Origin: Ruegeria sp. HKCCD7303 | Lineage (GTDB): Bacteria > Pseudomonadota > Alphaproteobacteria > Rhodobacterales > Rhodobacteraceae | Assembly: GCF_013111185.1 (NCBI RefSeq) | Contig: NZ_WVRE01000009.1 | Location: 82,244-146,243, forward strand | Reading direction: 5' to 3' | DNA length: 64,000 nucleotides | Shown here: piece by piece, positions 44,894 to 54,500 of the stretch | How positions within the stretch are numbered: position 1 is the stretch's first letter | How the letters are laid out: every line of letters begins with the position of its first letter | The notes under the pieces: generated by a model | The model's input: the letters and a program-made list of their open reading frames with translations, nothing else | What the model was told of the DNA's origin: nothing | Database searches by the model: none | Translations under genes and position numbers: made by a program

Positions 44894-45747
44894 CAGTTCT
44901 CTCCGGTTGCGACGGGCAGGGTTGGGAAGGCACCCCATTCAGCCCAGGAGCCGTCATAAAGCGAGTGGTCTTTCTTGCCCATGCGTTCAAGCGCAAGGCT
45001 CAGAATCGCGGCAGTGACGCCCGACCCGCATGAGGTGATTGCAGGTTTGGACAGATCAACGCCAGCGGCCTGGAAAATGGCACGACAGTCCTCGGGCGAT
45101 TTCATTGTGCCATCTGCATTGAGCAACTGGCCGAACGGGACGTTGCGGGACCCGGGGATATGGCCCGATCGCAATCCTTTGCGCGGCTCGGCTTCCGCGC
45201 CGGTAAACCGACCGGCAGAGCGGGCATCGATGATCTCATGATCGGCCAGCTTGGCTGCAGCGGAAACTTGCGTGACGTCCCGGACAAGCTGGTTTTGAAC
45301 GCGCACAGTCATGTGACGATCACGGATGACCGGCGGCAGATCCTCGATCTCGCGACCTTCGGCTTGCCATTTGGGCAAACCGCCATCCAGAACCGCGATG
45401 TTTTCCTGGCCCATCAGACGGAACAACCACCAGACACGTGCCGCTGACATAAGCCCGGCGCCGTCATAGACGACAACCTGATGACCATCGCCCACGCCCA
45501 TCGCCCGAAGGCGTGACATGAATTTCTCGACCGGAGGAGCCATATGCGGCAGTTCCGATCGGTGATCCGAGATTTCGTCAATATCGAAGAACCGCGCCCC
45601 GGGGATGTGGCCGGCATCATATTCGGCTTTGGCGTCGCGGTTCTGCGCGGGCAGATACCAAGACCCATCCAGAATCCGCAGATCCGGGTCTTTCATATGC
45701 GCCGCCAGCCATTCAGTCGAAACGAGGGTTTTTGGATCGTCCTGCAT
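44893..45747 (-). CDS. sseA: 3-mercaptopyruvate sulfurtransferase SseA
   Basis: This 284-residue two-domain rhodanese transfers sulfur from 3-mercaptopyruvate. The catalytic loop is 'AITSCGSGVTAAILSLALER', where Cys-Gly-Ser-Gly-Val marks MST rather than thiosulfate sulfurtransferase. The N-terminal inactive domain carries 'GHIPGARFFDIDEISDHRSE' and the second 'GHIPGSRNVPFGQLLNADGT'. The ATG at 45747 follows GGGGAGG; a TTG just upstream gives the longest frame. It is translated together with the aminotransferase, which could make its substrate from cysteine. Confidence 0.93.
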   Translation of the reverse strand: MQDDPKTLVSTEWLAAHMKDPDLRILDGSWYLPAQNRDAKAEYDAGHIPGARFFDIDEISDHRSELPHMAPPVEKFMSRLRAMGVGDGHQVVVYDGAGLMSAARVWWLFRLMGQENIAVLDGGLPKWQAEGREIEDLPPVIRDRHMTVRVQNQLVRDVTQVSAAAKLADHEIIDARSAGRFTGAEAEPRKGLRSGHIPGSRNVPFGQLLNADGTMKSPEDCRAIFQAAGVDLSKPAITSCGSGVTAAILSLALERMGKKDHSLYDGSWAEWGAFPTLPVATGEN

Positions 45748-45840
45748 CAAAGCCTCCCCTAAGCGAGCTTGGATTTTCCCTATACCCCGCGTCTTTTAGG
45801 TTCAAGTGTGGATAGCGCTAGCGCCTGATACCCACTTGAT

Positions 45841-46110
45841 TTATCGCGCCCCGCGCGGGCGAAAGTGCTGAATGATGCCGATGATACTGATCAAAATCCA
45901 GAACCCTTCGATCAGCATTGAAGCCAAGTTGAAATTCTCAAGCAAGGAATAGACGATCAGCACCGACCCCAGCAGGTTGACGACAGGAAAGGCCAGGTCG
46001 TCAGAGTTCATCATCCGCATTTGTGTCGCGAAATAGGCCGCAACCACAATAAGGGCTCCGAACGAGCCGATGGCGTCAACGATGGTGAGGCTGTCGAAAA
46101 ATGCGGTCAT
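45841..46110 (-). CDS. Small membrane protein, CBU_0592-like
   Basis: An 89-residue protein with three hydrophobic helices ('IGSFGALIVVAAYFATQM', 'FPVVNLLGSVLIVYSLL', 'MLIEGFWILISIIGIIQHF'). The 'Asn-x-Leu-Gly-Ser' in the second helix and the overall layout fit the CBU_0592 family of unknown role. Its ATG overlaps the stop of the XRE-cupin regulator by four bases, so the two are co-translated. Confidence 0.65.
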   Translation of the reverse strand: MTAFFDSLTIVDAIGSFGALIVVAAYFATQMRMMNSDDLAFPVVNLLGSVLIVYSLLENFNLASMLIEGFWILISIIGIIQHFRPRGAR

Positions 46111-46670
46111 GACTCTGTCTTGGTCGTCTGTGAATATTCGGTGTGTTGGGCGTAGTGATGCATGTTCAGAAACGCTGCCCCCTGCGGACCTGCGCGATAG
46201 CCATGCGGCAAATCAGCAGCAAATCGCACGCCCTGGCCTGCTTGCAAGGGTACCCAGTCCCCGTTGCGCAGAATGTCGAGAGAACCTTCAAGAACAAAGA
46301 CTTCTTCTGTTACGCCCGTTGCGTGCGCTGGTGACTCGTGACTTTGGTTCGGGGTCAGACTGACGTGAAACGTCTCGGCCCTCAGAACGGGATCGAAAGG
46401 GAAGACGATCTTGACTTCGATACTGCCGGGAAAGGTGACAGTCTGAAAGACTGAGGGGTCGCCATTGGCCGTGTCGATCAACGCACTCAGCGGCACCTGA
46501 AAGCCTTTGGCGATCTTCCACAGTGTGGCAATTGTCGGGCTGGATTCACCACGCTCGATCTGACCCAGCATGGCCTTGCTGACGCCCGTCAACTCAGCCG
46601 CTTTCGACAGGCTCAGACCCGAAGCCGACCGCACATCTCGCAGCCTAAGCGTAATGTCATCAGCATCCAT
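46107..46670 (-). CDS. XRE-family regulator with cupin domain
   Basis: A 187-residue regulator with an N-terminal helix-turn-helix ('[20 protein letters not shown]', '[20 protein letters not shown]', residues ~8-60) and a C-terminal cupin barrel (~100-175) with '[20 protein letters not shown]' and '[14 protein letters not shown]'. Such proteins sense a small molecule through the cupin. It is divergent from ilvD, with an inverted repeat in the gap that is the likely operator, so it probably controls itself and perhaps ilvD. The ATG at 46670 places the HTH at the expected distance; the longest frame has no family match. Confidence 0.87.
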   Translation of the reverse strand: MDADDITLRLRDVRSASGLSLSKAAELTGVSKAMLGQIERGESSPTIATLWKIAKGFQVPLSALIDTANGDPSVFQTVTFPGSIEVKIVFPFDPVLRAETFHVSLTPNQSHESPAHATGVTEEVFVLEGSLDILRNGDWVPLQAGQGVRFAADLPHGYRAGPQGAAFLNMHHYAQHTEYSQTTKTES

Positions 46671-46697
46671 TTCTGCGCCCCGCGAATCCTCTTGTAC

Positions 46698-46734
46698 GTT
46701 ATAACGCACATGTGCTACGTGCGCTATAACGCAC
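46698..46734. promoter_or_regulatory. Operator candidate between the XRE-cupin gene and ilvD
   Basis: Arms GTTATAACGCAC and GTGCGCTATAAC (one mismatch, 9-base spacer) form an inverted repeat. The segment TATAACGCAC also occurs twice in direct orientation, 25 bases apart. The site lies 28 bases before the regulator start and 45 before ilvD, the typical place for an auto-regulatory operator. Confidence 0.65.
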
Positions 46735-46778
46735 GACCCCAAAGACATGCAACCCGAGGAAATAGGGAAAACAGCATC

Positions 46779-48611
46779 ATGCCATTGTACCGATCCAGAA
46801 CCTCTACCCATGGCCGCAACATGGCCGGTGCCCGCGGATTGTGGCGTGCCACAGGCATGGGAGATGATGATTTCGGCAAGCCGATCATCGCCATCGTCAA
46901 CTCGTTCACCCAGTTTGTGCCCGGCCACGTGCACCTGAAAGATCTGGGTCAGATGGTGGCGCGTGAGGTCGAAGCCGCAGGTGGCGTTGCAAAAGAGTTC
47001 AATACCATCGCGGTGGATGACGGCATTGCCATGGGCCATGACGGGATGCTCTATTCGCTTCCCTCGCGCGAAGTGATCGCGGATTCTGTGGAATACATGG
47101 TCAATGCGCATTGCGCTGACGCCATGGTCTGCATTTCGAACTGTGACAAGATCACGCCAGGCATGCTAATGGCTGCCATGCGCCTGAACATTCCTGCGAT
47201 CTTTGTTTCAGGTGGGCCAATGGAGGCGGGCAAGATCGACATCGCCGATCTGGACGCGAAGAAAATCGACCTTGTGGACGCCATGGTCGCCGCAGCGGAT
47301 GACAAATTCACCGACGAGCAGGTTCAGCACATCGAAGAAAACGCCTGCCCGACCTGCGGATCATGCTCGGGGATGTTCACGGCCAACTCGATGAACTGTC
47401 TGGCCGAAGCACTGGGTCTGGCGTTGCCGGGCAACGGTTCGACACTGGCAACACATGCCGACCGCAAAGAGTTGTTCTTGGAAGCGGGTCGCCGTATCGT
47501 TGAGATCACCAAGCGACATTACGATCTGGACGAAAAAGGCTTCCTGCCGCGTGAGATCGCAACTTTTGACGCGTTTGAGAACGCCATGAGCCTCGACATC
47601 GCCATGGGTGGGTCGACCAATACCGTTCTGCACCTGCTGGCCATCGCACATGAGGGCGAGGTCGATTTCACCATGACCGACATGGATCGCCTCAGCCGTA
47701 GGGTGCCGTGCTTGTGCAAGGTCGCGCCGAACACCGAGAATGTGCATATGGAAGATGTTCACCGCGCTGGCGGCATCTTCTCGATCCTGGGCGAACTCAG
47801 CCGAGCGGGCCTGCTGCATGAAGATTGCAGCACGGTGCACTCGGCCACGATGGGCGAGGCGATTGCCAACTGGGACATCAAGGTCGCCAACAACCCCAAG
47901 GCGCAAGAGCTGTTCAAGGCCGCTCCTGGTGGTGTGCGCACAACGCAGGCGTTCAGCCAGTCGAACCGGTTCAAAGAATTGGATACCGACCGCGAAGGCG
48001 GCGTGATCCGTTCGAAAGAACACGCTTTCAGCCAGGATGGTGGCCTTGCGGTTCTGTTCGGAAACATCGCCCGCGACGGCTGTATCGTGAAAACAGCTGG
48101 TGTGGATGAAAACATCCTGAAATTCACCGGTTCTGCTTACGTTTGCGAAAGTCAGGATCAAGCGGTCAGTGACATCCTGACCGGCAAGGTCAAGGAAGGT
48201 GACGTGGTTGTCATCCGCTATGAAGGTCCGCGTGGCGGGCCGGGCATGCAGGAAATGCTCTACCCCACCTCCTATCTGAAATCCAAAGGGCTGGGCAAAG
48301 CCTGCGCCTTGCTGACCGATGGCCGCTTCTCGGGCGGCACGTCCGGATTGTCGATTGGCCACGTCTCGCCCGAGGCAGCCGAGGGTGGTGAAATTGGACT
48401 GGTCAAGAACGGCGATAAAATTGAGATCGATATCCCCAACCGCTCGATCCATCTGGCTGTGTCCGATGAAGAGCTGGCAGAGCGCCGCCAGGAGCAAGAC
48501 GCCAAGGGGTGGGAACCTGCCGCGCCGCGCAAACGCAAGGTCTCTACTGCGTTGAAAGCTTATGCCAAGCTGACCACCAGCGCGGCAAAAGGAGCTGTAC
48601 GCCAGCTTTGA
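46779..48611 (+). CDS. ilvD: Dihydroxy-acid dehydratase IlvD
   Basis: This 610-residue Fe-S enzyme dehydrates 2,3-dihydroxy acids in valine, leucine and isoleucine synthesis. The start '[20 protein letters not shown]' is the standard IlvD one. Cluster cysteines are in '[20 protein letters not shown]' and '[20 protein letters not shown]'; the C-terminal '[20 protein letters not shown]' holds the catalytic Ser. Length and motifs are canonical, which makes the second dehydratase at 33802 the one with a different task. A purine-rich GAGGAAATAGGG segment lies upstream of the ATG. Confidence 0.95.
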   Translation: MPLYRSRTSTHGRNMAGARGLWRATGMGDDDFGKPIIAIVNSFTQFVPGHVHLKDLGQMVAREVEAAGGVAKEFNTIAVDDGIAMGHDGMLYSLPSREVIADSVEYMVNAHCADAMVCISNCDKITPGMLMAAMRLNIPAIFVSGGPMEAGKIDIADLDAKKIDLVDAMVAAADDKFTDEQVQHIEENACPTCGSCSGMFTANSMNCLAEALGLALPGNGSTLATHADRKELFLEAGRRIVEITKRHYDLDEKGFLPREIATFDAFENAMSLDIAMGGSTNTVLHLLAIAHEGEVDFTMTDMDRLSRRVPCLCKVAPNTENVHMEDVHRAGGIFSILGELSRAGLLHEDCSTVHSATMGEAIANWDIKVANNPKAQELFKAAPGGVRTTQAFSQSNRFKELDTDREGGVIRSKEHAFSQDGGLAVLFGNIARDGCIVKTAGVDENILKFTGSAYVCESQDQAVSDILTGKVKEGDVVVIRYEGPRGGPGMQEMLYPTSYLKSKGLGKACALLTDGRFSGGTSGLSIGHVSPEAAEGGEIGLVKNGDKIEIDIPNRSIHLAVSDEELAERRQEQDAKGWEPAAPRKRKVSTALKAYAKLTTSAAKGAVRQL

Positions 48612-48616
48612 TCTGG

Positions 48617-48645
48617 TAACGGCCAGCCTTTTCAGCTGGCCGTTA
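48617..48645 (+). terminator. Terminator of ilvD
   Basis: A perfect 11-bp stem (TAACGGCCAGC / GCTGGCCGTTA) with a 7-nt loop starts 5 bases after the ilvD stop; the downstream sequence ATCGACCCTTT is only moderately T-rich. Confidence 0.8.
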
Positions 48646-48717
48646 ATCGACCCTTTCTAGGCTAATACTTGGAAGTATTTGGCAGGAAACAGTGAGGATA
48701 GGTGGAGGTCCCTGCCC

Positions 48718-49536
48718 TCAATCGCCCAGTTTGGCGTGAATTTCATCCAGATCGATTTCGCCGATCGGCATCTTGTTGGCCGGGTTTTCGAAATCGTATT
48801 TGAACAGCTCAAAATCCTGTTTGTAGATTTCATAGACCAGATGCATCGACAGATCGTCGAAGTAATCCTCGACCGGATGCGCGCGTTTGGGGCCGTGGCC
48901 TTCGGATTCGTTGAACCGCGGAATATCGGCCAATGCGACTGGGTGCTTCAATTCGACATGATCCAGAACACCCTGCATTCCGTCGTTGAAGGCCTCGGTC
49001 CAGAAAATCTGGTCGTAACGCCCGCCATTCACAATGAAGGTCGATACATGACCTGACATGGCTGACCAGTGAATGTCCGGGTCCATCGGACGCCGCCAGC
49101 GGATCGTATCACGGGCAAACAGCAGGAACCGGCGGAAGCTGGCAATCTGATCGAATTCGCCCTTTCCGTCATCGCCGCCCACTTCGATCCCATAGTTGTA
49201 GATCAGCGTCGGCACCAGATTGCCCCGGTATCGCTTGCCGTTTCGCTGGATGCCGCAGATCTTGTCAAAGAACGAGCTAAGTATGCGGGTGTAAGGGTTG
49301 CGCACACAGGTGAAAGAGTACGAGGCGTGGCTCCGCACATTATTGGTAATCAGGCCCTGACTCTGGTCAAAAGCCCATTTGTGCATTCCGTCCTTTGCAT
49401 CGTGGATGTCGCCATCAAAAAACTGACCGTGATCCGAGTAATACATGATCTGGCCAATGGTCGAGCACGCACATTTGGGCACCACACGGTACACCATGCT
49501 TTCACTCTCGGTCATCCAGGTACCGGGAAACCCCAT
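48718..49536 (-). CDS. Sulfotransferase family protein
   Basis: This 272-residue protein has the PAPS-binding motifs of Sulfotransfer_2-type enzymes: the 5'-phosphosulfate loop 'VYRVVPKCACSTIGQIMYYS' and the 3'-phosphate site 'TCVRNPYTRILSSFFDK'. No membrane helix is seen. It would move sulfate onto a carbohydrate. The gene is divergent from a GT14-type glycosyltransferase (143-base gap), which may make the sugar acceptor; the pair could build a sulfated surface glycan. Confidence 0.8.
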   Translation of the reverse strand: MGFPGTWMTESESMVYRVVPKCACSTIGQIMYYSDHGQFFDGDIHDAKDGMHKWAFDQSQGLITNNVRSHASYSFTCVRNPYTRILSSFFDKICGIQRNGKRYRGNLVPTLIYNYGIEVGGDDGKGEFDQIASFRRFLLFARDTIRWRRPMDPDIHWSAMSGHVSTFIVNGGRYDQIFWTEAFNDGMQGVLDHVELKHPVALADIPRFNESEGHGPKRAHPVEDYFDDLSMHLVYEIYKQDFELFKYDFENPANKMPIGEIDLDEIHAKLGD

Positions 49537-49679
49537 CTGCTGTGCCTCCTTCGCTGGTCAGAACTCGATCCGATACGCCAGCGTTTGGTCTTAAAGAACC
49601 AAAATTATTCTGTTTATTCAATCGCGCATCCTCAGTATCACGGTTGAAACCGGGCAGAAATGGAAATCACCTGATACCA

Positions 49680-51257
49680 ATGGCAAAGATTGCCTACATA
49701 TTGCTGTGCCATAAGGACCCCGAGGCGATCATCGCACAGGCCGAACAGCTAACTGCAGCGGGCGATTGCATGGCGATCCATTTCGATGCGCGTGCAAGCT
49801 CTGACGCCTATGACCGGATCCGAACCGCGCTGCGCGAAAATCCCAACGTGGCCTTTGCCGCCAAGCGCATCAAATGCGGATGGGGAGAATGGTCGCTGGT
49901 GCACGCCACGCTGAACGCCGTGAAGGCCGCGGTCGAGGCATTTCCGCGCGCCACGCATTTCTACATGCTTTCTGGCGATTGCATGGCCATAAAAACTGCC
50001 GAATACACCCACCGTTTTCTGGACGATCGCGATAAGGATTTCATCGAAAGTCACGATTTCTTTGAAAGCAACTGGATCAAGACCGGCATGAAAGAAGACC
50101 GGCTGATCTATCGCCATCATTTCAACGAACGCACTCAGCCCAAACTGTTTTACACCGCCTATGAGTTGCAGAAGCGGTTTGGTCTGACGCGGGAAATTCC
50201 CGAAGATCTGCAAATCATGATCGGCAGCCAGTGGTGGTGCTTGCGCCGCCGCACGGTTGAGATGATCCTGGACTTCTTGCGCCAGCGACGAGATGTGATC
50301 CGGTTTTTCTCAACCACATGGATCCCGGACGAGACCTTCTTTCAGACGCTGGTACGCCACCTGATTCCGAAGGGTGAGATCGAAAACCGCACACCGACTT
50401 TCCTTATGTTTTCTGACTATGGAATGCCGGTCACATTCTACAACGACCACTATGACATGCTTTTGGGGCAGGATTACCTGTTTGCTCGTAAGATCAGCCC
50501 CGAAGCGCACGAGCTTAAAGATCGCCTGGGGTCGCTTTATGCCAGCGAGGGCATTGATTTTCCGGTCTCGAATGAAGGGCCTAACCTTTATGCATTTCTG
50601 ACCGGACGCGGGCGGATCGGTCGCCGCTTTGGGCAACGCTTCTGGGAATCCGGGCGGGCCTTGGGCCCTGAACGCGAGCTTTTCGTGATCGTGTGCAAGA
50701 AATGGCATGTTGCCAAACGGCTGGTCAGTCAGATCGCGTCTGAGACGGATATCCCCTGTGTTGAGTACCTGTTTAACGAAGAGGACACCTACCTGCCCGA
50801 CTTGGGTGGGATAGAAGCGAGCCTTACCAAGCGGTCACGCCATAGGCGGGCGGTTGTACGCATGCTGTTTGACAGTTTCCGGTCGGATCAATTGGTTCTG
50901 TGCCTCGACCCAGCCAATTTGGATGTGCTTGAAGATTTCTGCGGGGATCAGGCCAAAACCCATGTGCTTGAAGTCGAATGCGAGTATTCCGACGACTATC
51001 TTATCGGACATGCCCGCCGCGTCGGGCTGGCGGGTGAAAACAGCCCGAGGGAAAACGTAGCGCGCCTAGTGCCGACGCTGCGAAACGATCTGAGTTATGA
51101 ATCGCAACAGATCCGAGCGGCGCGGATTGAGAATTGTTTGCGTCTGCGGGAAACGGCCGACCGCAGTGAAAACGAAGCCGTCATCTCAAGGTTCCTTGGC
51201 GTGAATCAGGAAAAGGCCAGCGCCGTGATGCGCCTAGATTACCTCTTCCTCGATTAG
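49680..51257 (+). CDS. GT14-like (beta-1,6-N-acetylglucosaminyl) transferase, DUF5928 type
   Basis: A 525-residue protein. The N-terminal ~300 residues match the 'Branch' GT14 family ('KIAYILLCHKDPEAIIAQAE', 'KCGWGEWSLVHATLNAVKAA', 'FYMLSGDCMAIKT', 'MIGSQWWCLRRRTVEMILDF' and 'IPDETFFQTLVRHL'). The C-terminal ~200 residues ('LFVIVCKKWHVAKRLVSQI' onward) look like an unrelated alpha/beta domain seen in the DUF5928 fusions of Roseobacters. GT14 enzymes transfer GlcNAc or xylose to glycans, but the acceptor here is unknown. The ATG at 49680 fits the family start. Confidence 0.8.
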   Translation: MAKIAYILLCHKDPEAIIAQAEQLTAAGDCMAIHFDARASSDAYDRIRTALRENPNVAFAAKRIKCGWGEWSLVHATLNAVKAAVEAFPRATHFYMLSGDCMAIKTAEYTHRFLDDRDKDFIESHDFFESNWIKTGMKEDRLIYRHHFNERTQPKLFYTAYELQKRFGLTREIPEDLQIMIGSQWWCLRRRTVEMILDFLRQRRDVIRFFSTTWIPDETFFQTLVRHLIPKGEIENRTPTFLMFSDYGMPVTFYNDHYDMLLGQDYLFARKISPEAHELKDRLGSLYASEGIDFPVSNEGPNLYAFLTGRGRIGRRFGQRFWESGRALGPERELFVIVCKKWHVAKRLVSQIASETDIPCVEYLFNEEDTYLPDLGGIEASLTKRSRHRRAVVRMLFDSFRSDQLVLCLDPANLDVLEDFCGDQAKTHVLEVECEYSDDYLIGHARRVGLAGENSPRENVARLVPTLRNDLSYESQQIRAARIENCLRLRETADRSENEAVISRFLGVNQEKASAVMRLDYLFLD

Positions 51258-51580
51258 GCAGAAACTCTGCGCGACAAACGAAAAATGGCTCTGGCAGGGT
51301 ACGCGCCGTGCACTGATTCAGACCGCAGCCGACCCAAGCATCAACGCCATTGAAATCAAACTCATAGTATTCGTGATTTTTGTCTAAAAATCGGATATTG
51401 TTCGGCCAATTGGGCCGATTTGTTCATACTTTTTAAATCAACAGATCAGCCTCGATCAGAGAAAAAGCTCCGACCCGGGTGGTCTTTGTTGCGCGAAGAT
51501 AAGTTCCCACCCGAACAACAAACAAACATTCTGCTGGTCGAAATTCAAAATTTGAAACGCAGCTCCGGGGGGACATAGTT
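51258..51580. other. 323-base intergenic region before the fusion gene
   Basis: AT-rich for this genome, with no ORF I accept. It contains a hairpin (TCGGCC / GGCCGA, loop 5, at 51402-51418, followed by TTTGTTC), which could end the glycosyltransferase transcript, and a palindrome near its right end (separate entry). The promoter of the fusion gene should lie between them, but I cannot place it. Confidence 0.45.
51544..51556. promoter_or_regulatory. Palindrome upstream of the fusion gene
   Basis: TTCAAA-A-TTTGAA is a perfect inverted repeat 11 bases before the GGGGGG ribosome site of the fusion gene. It could be an operator or just chance in AT-rich DNA. Confidence 0.35.
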
Positions 51581-54500
51581 TTGACCACAGACCAAATTGC
51601 CAATGCCAGATCATACATCCCAAATGACGCAGACTGGAGCCAGATTTACAAAGTGCTGCCCGGCGAGGCCGAAGTGGCCGAGCCTGCTGTTATCAACCCT
51701 CATTTCGAGTGTATCGAGGTAACCGGAAACACGGTCCTGCCCGCGAACGGCATGTATGTTGTGTTGCGTGGTGTCGTTCAATTGCGGCAAAACGGCCACC
51801 CTCTGGCCAGCGCAGATGTGGGTGATTATTTCTACGAAGAACATCTTCAGATCTCGGATATCCCTGTCAGCCTCGAAGCGCTTGCGTTGGACGGAACCCG
51901 GTTGGCATACCTGTCCAGCGAGAGCTGGCGGAATATACCCAAAGACATCAGAAAACGCTGTTTCGCTACAATGTTCGGCGACCTTGTCAGTGTACAGTTG
52001 GAGAATTTCCAGCAGCCGATCAATTGTTGCAGCGTGACGGCTGCCGCGCTCAGCATGTCGGCTCTGGGTTTCAGCTGCGAGGTGAATGACATATTCCGCG
52101 AATGCGCGCTGCCGTCATCCTTTGTGGTGAATGACGGCATCTCGTTGGGTGAACTGTTTGACGTCGCCTGCACCTATATTCATTCGCAAGGGCTTAGGGA
52201 CCGGGTTCAGGTTCAGGCCTATTTCATGGACGAAGACACAACAAGCGTGCCGCTGCTGCTTGAGGCAATCGACGAGTCCAATCAGTTGGGCGGAGAAAAC
52301 GATATTCTGGTGGCGAATTTTCAAGTCGGCGTCGCCCATGGCAAAGAAAACATGCCGGGCGGACATTTTGCCGTCATTGCCAAGTGCAACCCAAGCACCG
52401 GGCTGATCCACATGATGGATGTGCATCCAGAAAAATACGGCAAGCTTTGGGTCACTACGATCGAACGGCTGTGGAAGGCCATGTCGGACCGTGACGGAAC
52501 CTCGATGCGGTCTCGTGGCATACTGCGGTTCTCGGCGCGTGCCGCGGTCAAAACCCATCTGAAAACGTTCAAACAGCGGTGCAACTATGTCGACAGTACG
52601 CTCTATTTGGCAAAAGACCCAAAGAAGCGCCGCAACCTGTTCCGTCGGGCCACACCCAATATGAACTCACTCGGTGTGTTGGCGGAAAGTTTGGCCATTC
52701 ACGGCGACAACCGCGTGGACGAGGATGAGCTTTTGCGGGCCACCGAGGCGTCGTTCACAGAAGCTGTCAGCCGGGTCGCCACCGCCAAAGACATGCACGA
52801 GATGGCGGAAAAATACCTCAGCCAGTCTGAAAACGTGCATTTGGGCAGTACGTTCCAAAGCTTTGCAACCCGCAAGGACAGATCGATCCAAACCCCGCAG
52901 GATTGGTTCAAGGAACAGCTAAAGAGCCTGAATACGAACAAAGATCGTCACCTGATGATCAATATCGACTTCAACCGCGTCACCGGGATTGAAGCAATCC
53001 GCCCACCGGAAAACGTCTATCGGGAAACTGCCCTGCTGGAAGAGTTCTGGTGTCTTTGCATCGCCTATGACGAAGACACAGATGTTGTCACCATTGTCGA
53101 CATGAGCCCCGCGACCTCTCAGGTCTGGCAAGCGCCACGCGGCAATATTTTCCGCGGGTTGCGCGATCTGGAAGACCCCGCATTGGTGATGATCGAAGAA
53201 ATCGACCCGCCCGAGGACCCGAGCGATGTTGTCAGTATTCTCAAGCACAACACGATGGTTCTGTTTTATGAGGATGAAGACCCCTGGTCCTATATGCTGC
53301 GCAGCATTCTGTCGAATATCGGCGCGACAACCGTCAAGCAGATCGACGTAGGCGGACGCGATCCCAATATGATCAGGATGCGGCGGCAATTGGTAACGCT
53401 TGGTGAACGACCGGACGTGCCGTATTTGTTTTTCCAGGGCGAATGCATCAGTAAAAGCGAAGAGCTGGAAGACATCGTGGACATGATCCGGGCCGGTGAA
53501 TTGCAGGCCAGGATGCGCCAGGAAGGGCTGCCTGTTTCCGAACTGAACGAAACCCCAAGCCTGGAAAAGAACCCGTTCGGCTATCCCAAAGGGGTGATGA
53601 ATCAGGTCAACGCGGGCAAGCGCAACGTATTGTTGTGTGCTTGCGGCTCGTCTGCAGCAGACAAAATCCCTGAACTTGTCGAGCGCATCGTCGATGCCGG
53701 GCACAATGTGAAACTGATCCCCTCAGTCTCAGCCGAAAAGTTCTTCCGCGATTTCGGGGCGGAGAGGATCGACGCCAAAATTACCCACAATGACTATTAC
53801 CGCGACGATGATGAGTGGAATTTCCGCTATATGAAATTCGACATGCCAGTACGGGCTTCGCATCTGGCGCTGTGCGACTGGGCCGATTGCGTCATCGTGG
53901 CTCCCATCACCTGCAACACGATGGGCAAGGTGGCCAACGGTATTGCTGACAACCTTCTGACCTCAGTCTTTGTGGCGTGGCAGTACCAGAAGAAACCGGT
54001 GATCCTTTGCCCCGCCTGCAATACGAATATGTGGAACAACATCACTACGCAGAACAATGTCGAAAAGCTGAAGACGCTGGGCGTTGATTTCATCGGGCCG
54101 CGCGAGGGTCGCCTGTCAAACGGGCGGATGGGTATCGGAATGATGGCAACTCCGGACCAGATCATGGAGGCTTTGGCCGACGCCTTTGAGGAGTTGGATG
54201 ACCAGAAATACCGTGTTTGCAAATGGGCGCGCGAAGCCGCCGCCGCCGATGACATCAACGAATGGAAGCGGGTGTTCCGCGCCATCGACGAAGATATTGT
54301 CGGCATCAACATCGTGGACGAGGCCCATGGTGATTCATTGCTGCATTATGCAGCCGGTGGTGAAGGTGAGTTGAACGAAAGCGGTCACAATCTGGGCAAG
54401 CCGGATTACGAGGCTGCGCAGAATCTGATCGACCGCCAGATCGACGTCAACATCGTCAATGACCACGGGTTTACGGCCTTGCACGTGGCGGTGATGAACA

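Noticed and set aside
47361..48497. A 378-codon open frame antisense to ilvD
   Set aside because: The sense frame is a complete IlvD; the antisense protein is compositionally odd and unrelated to any family I know.
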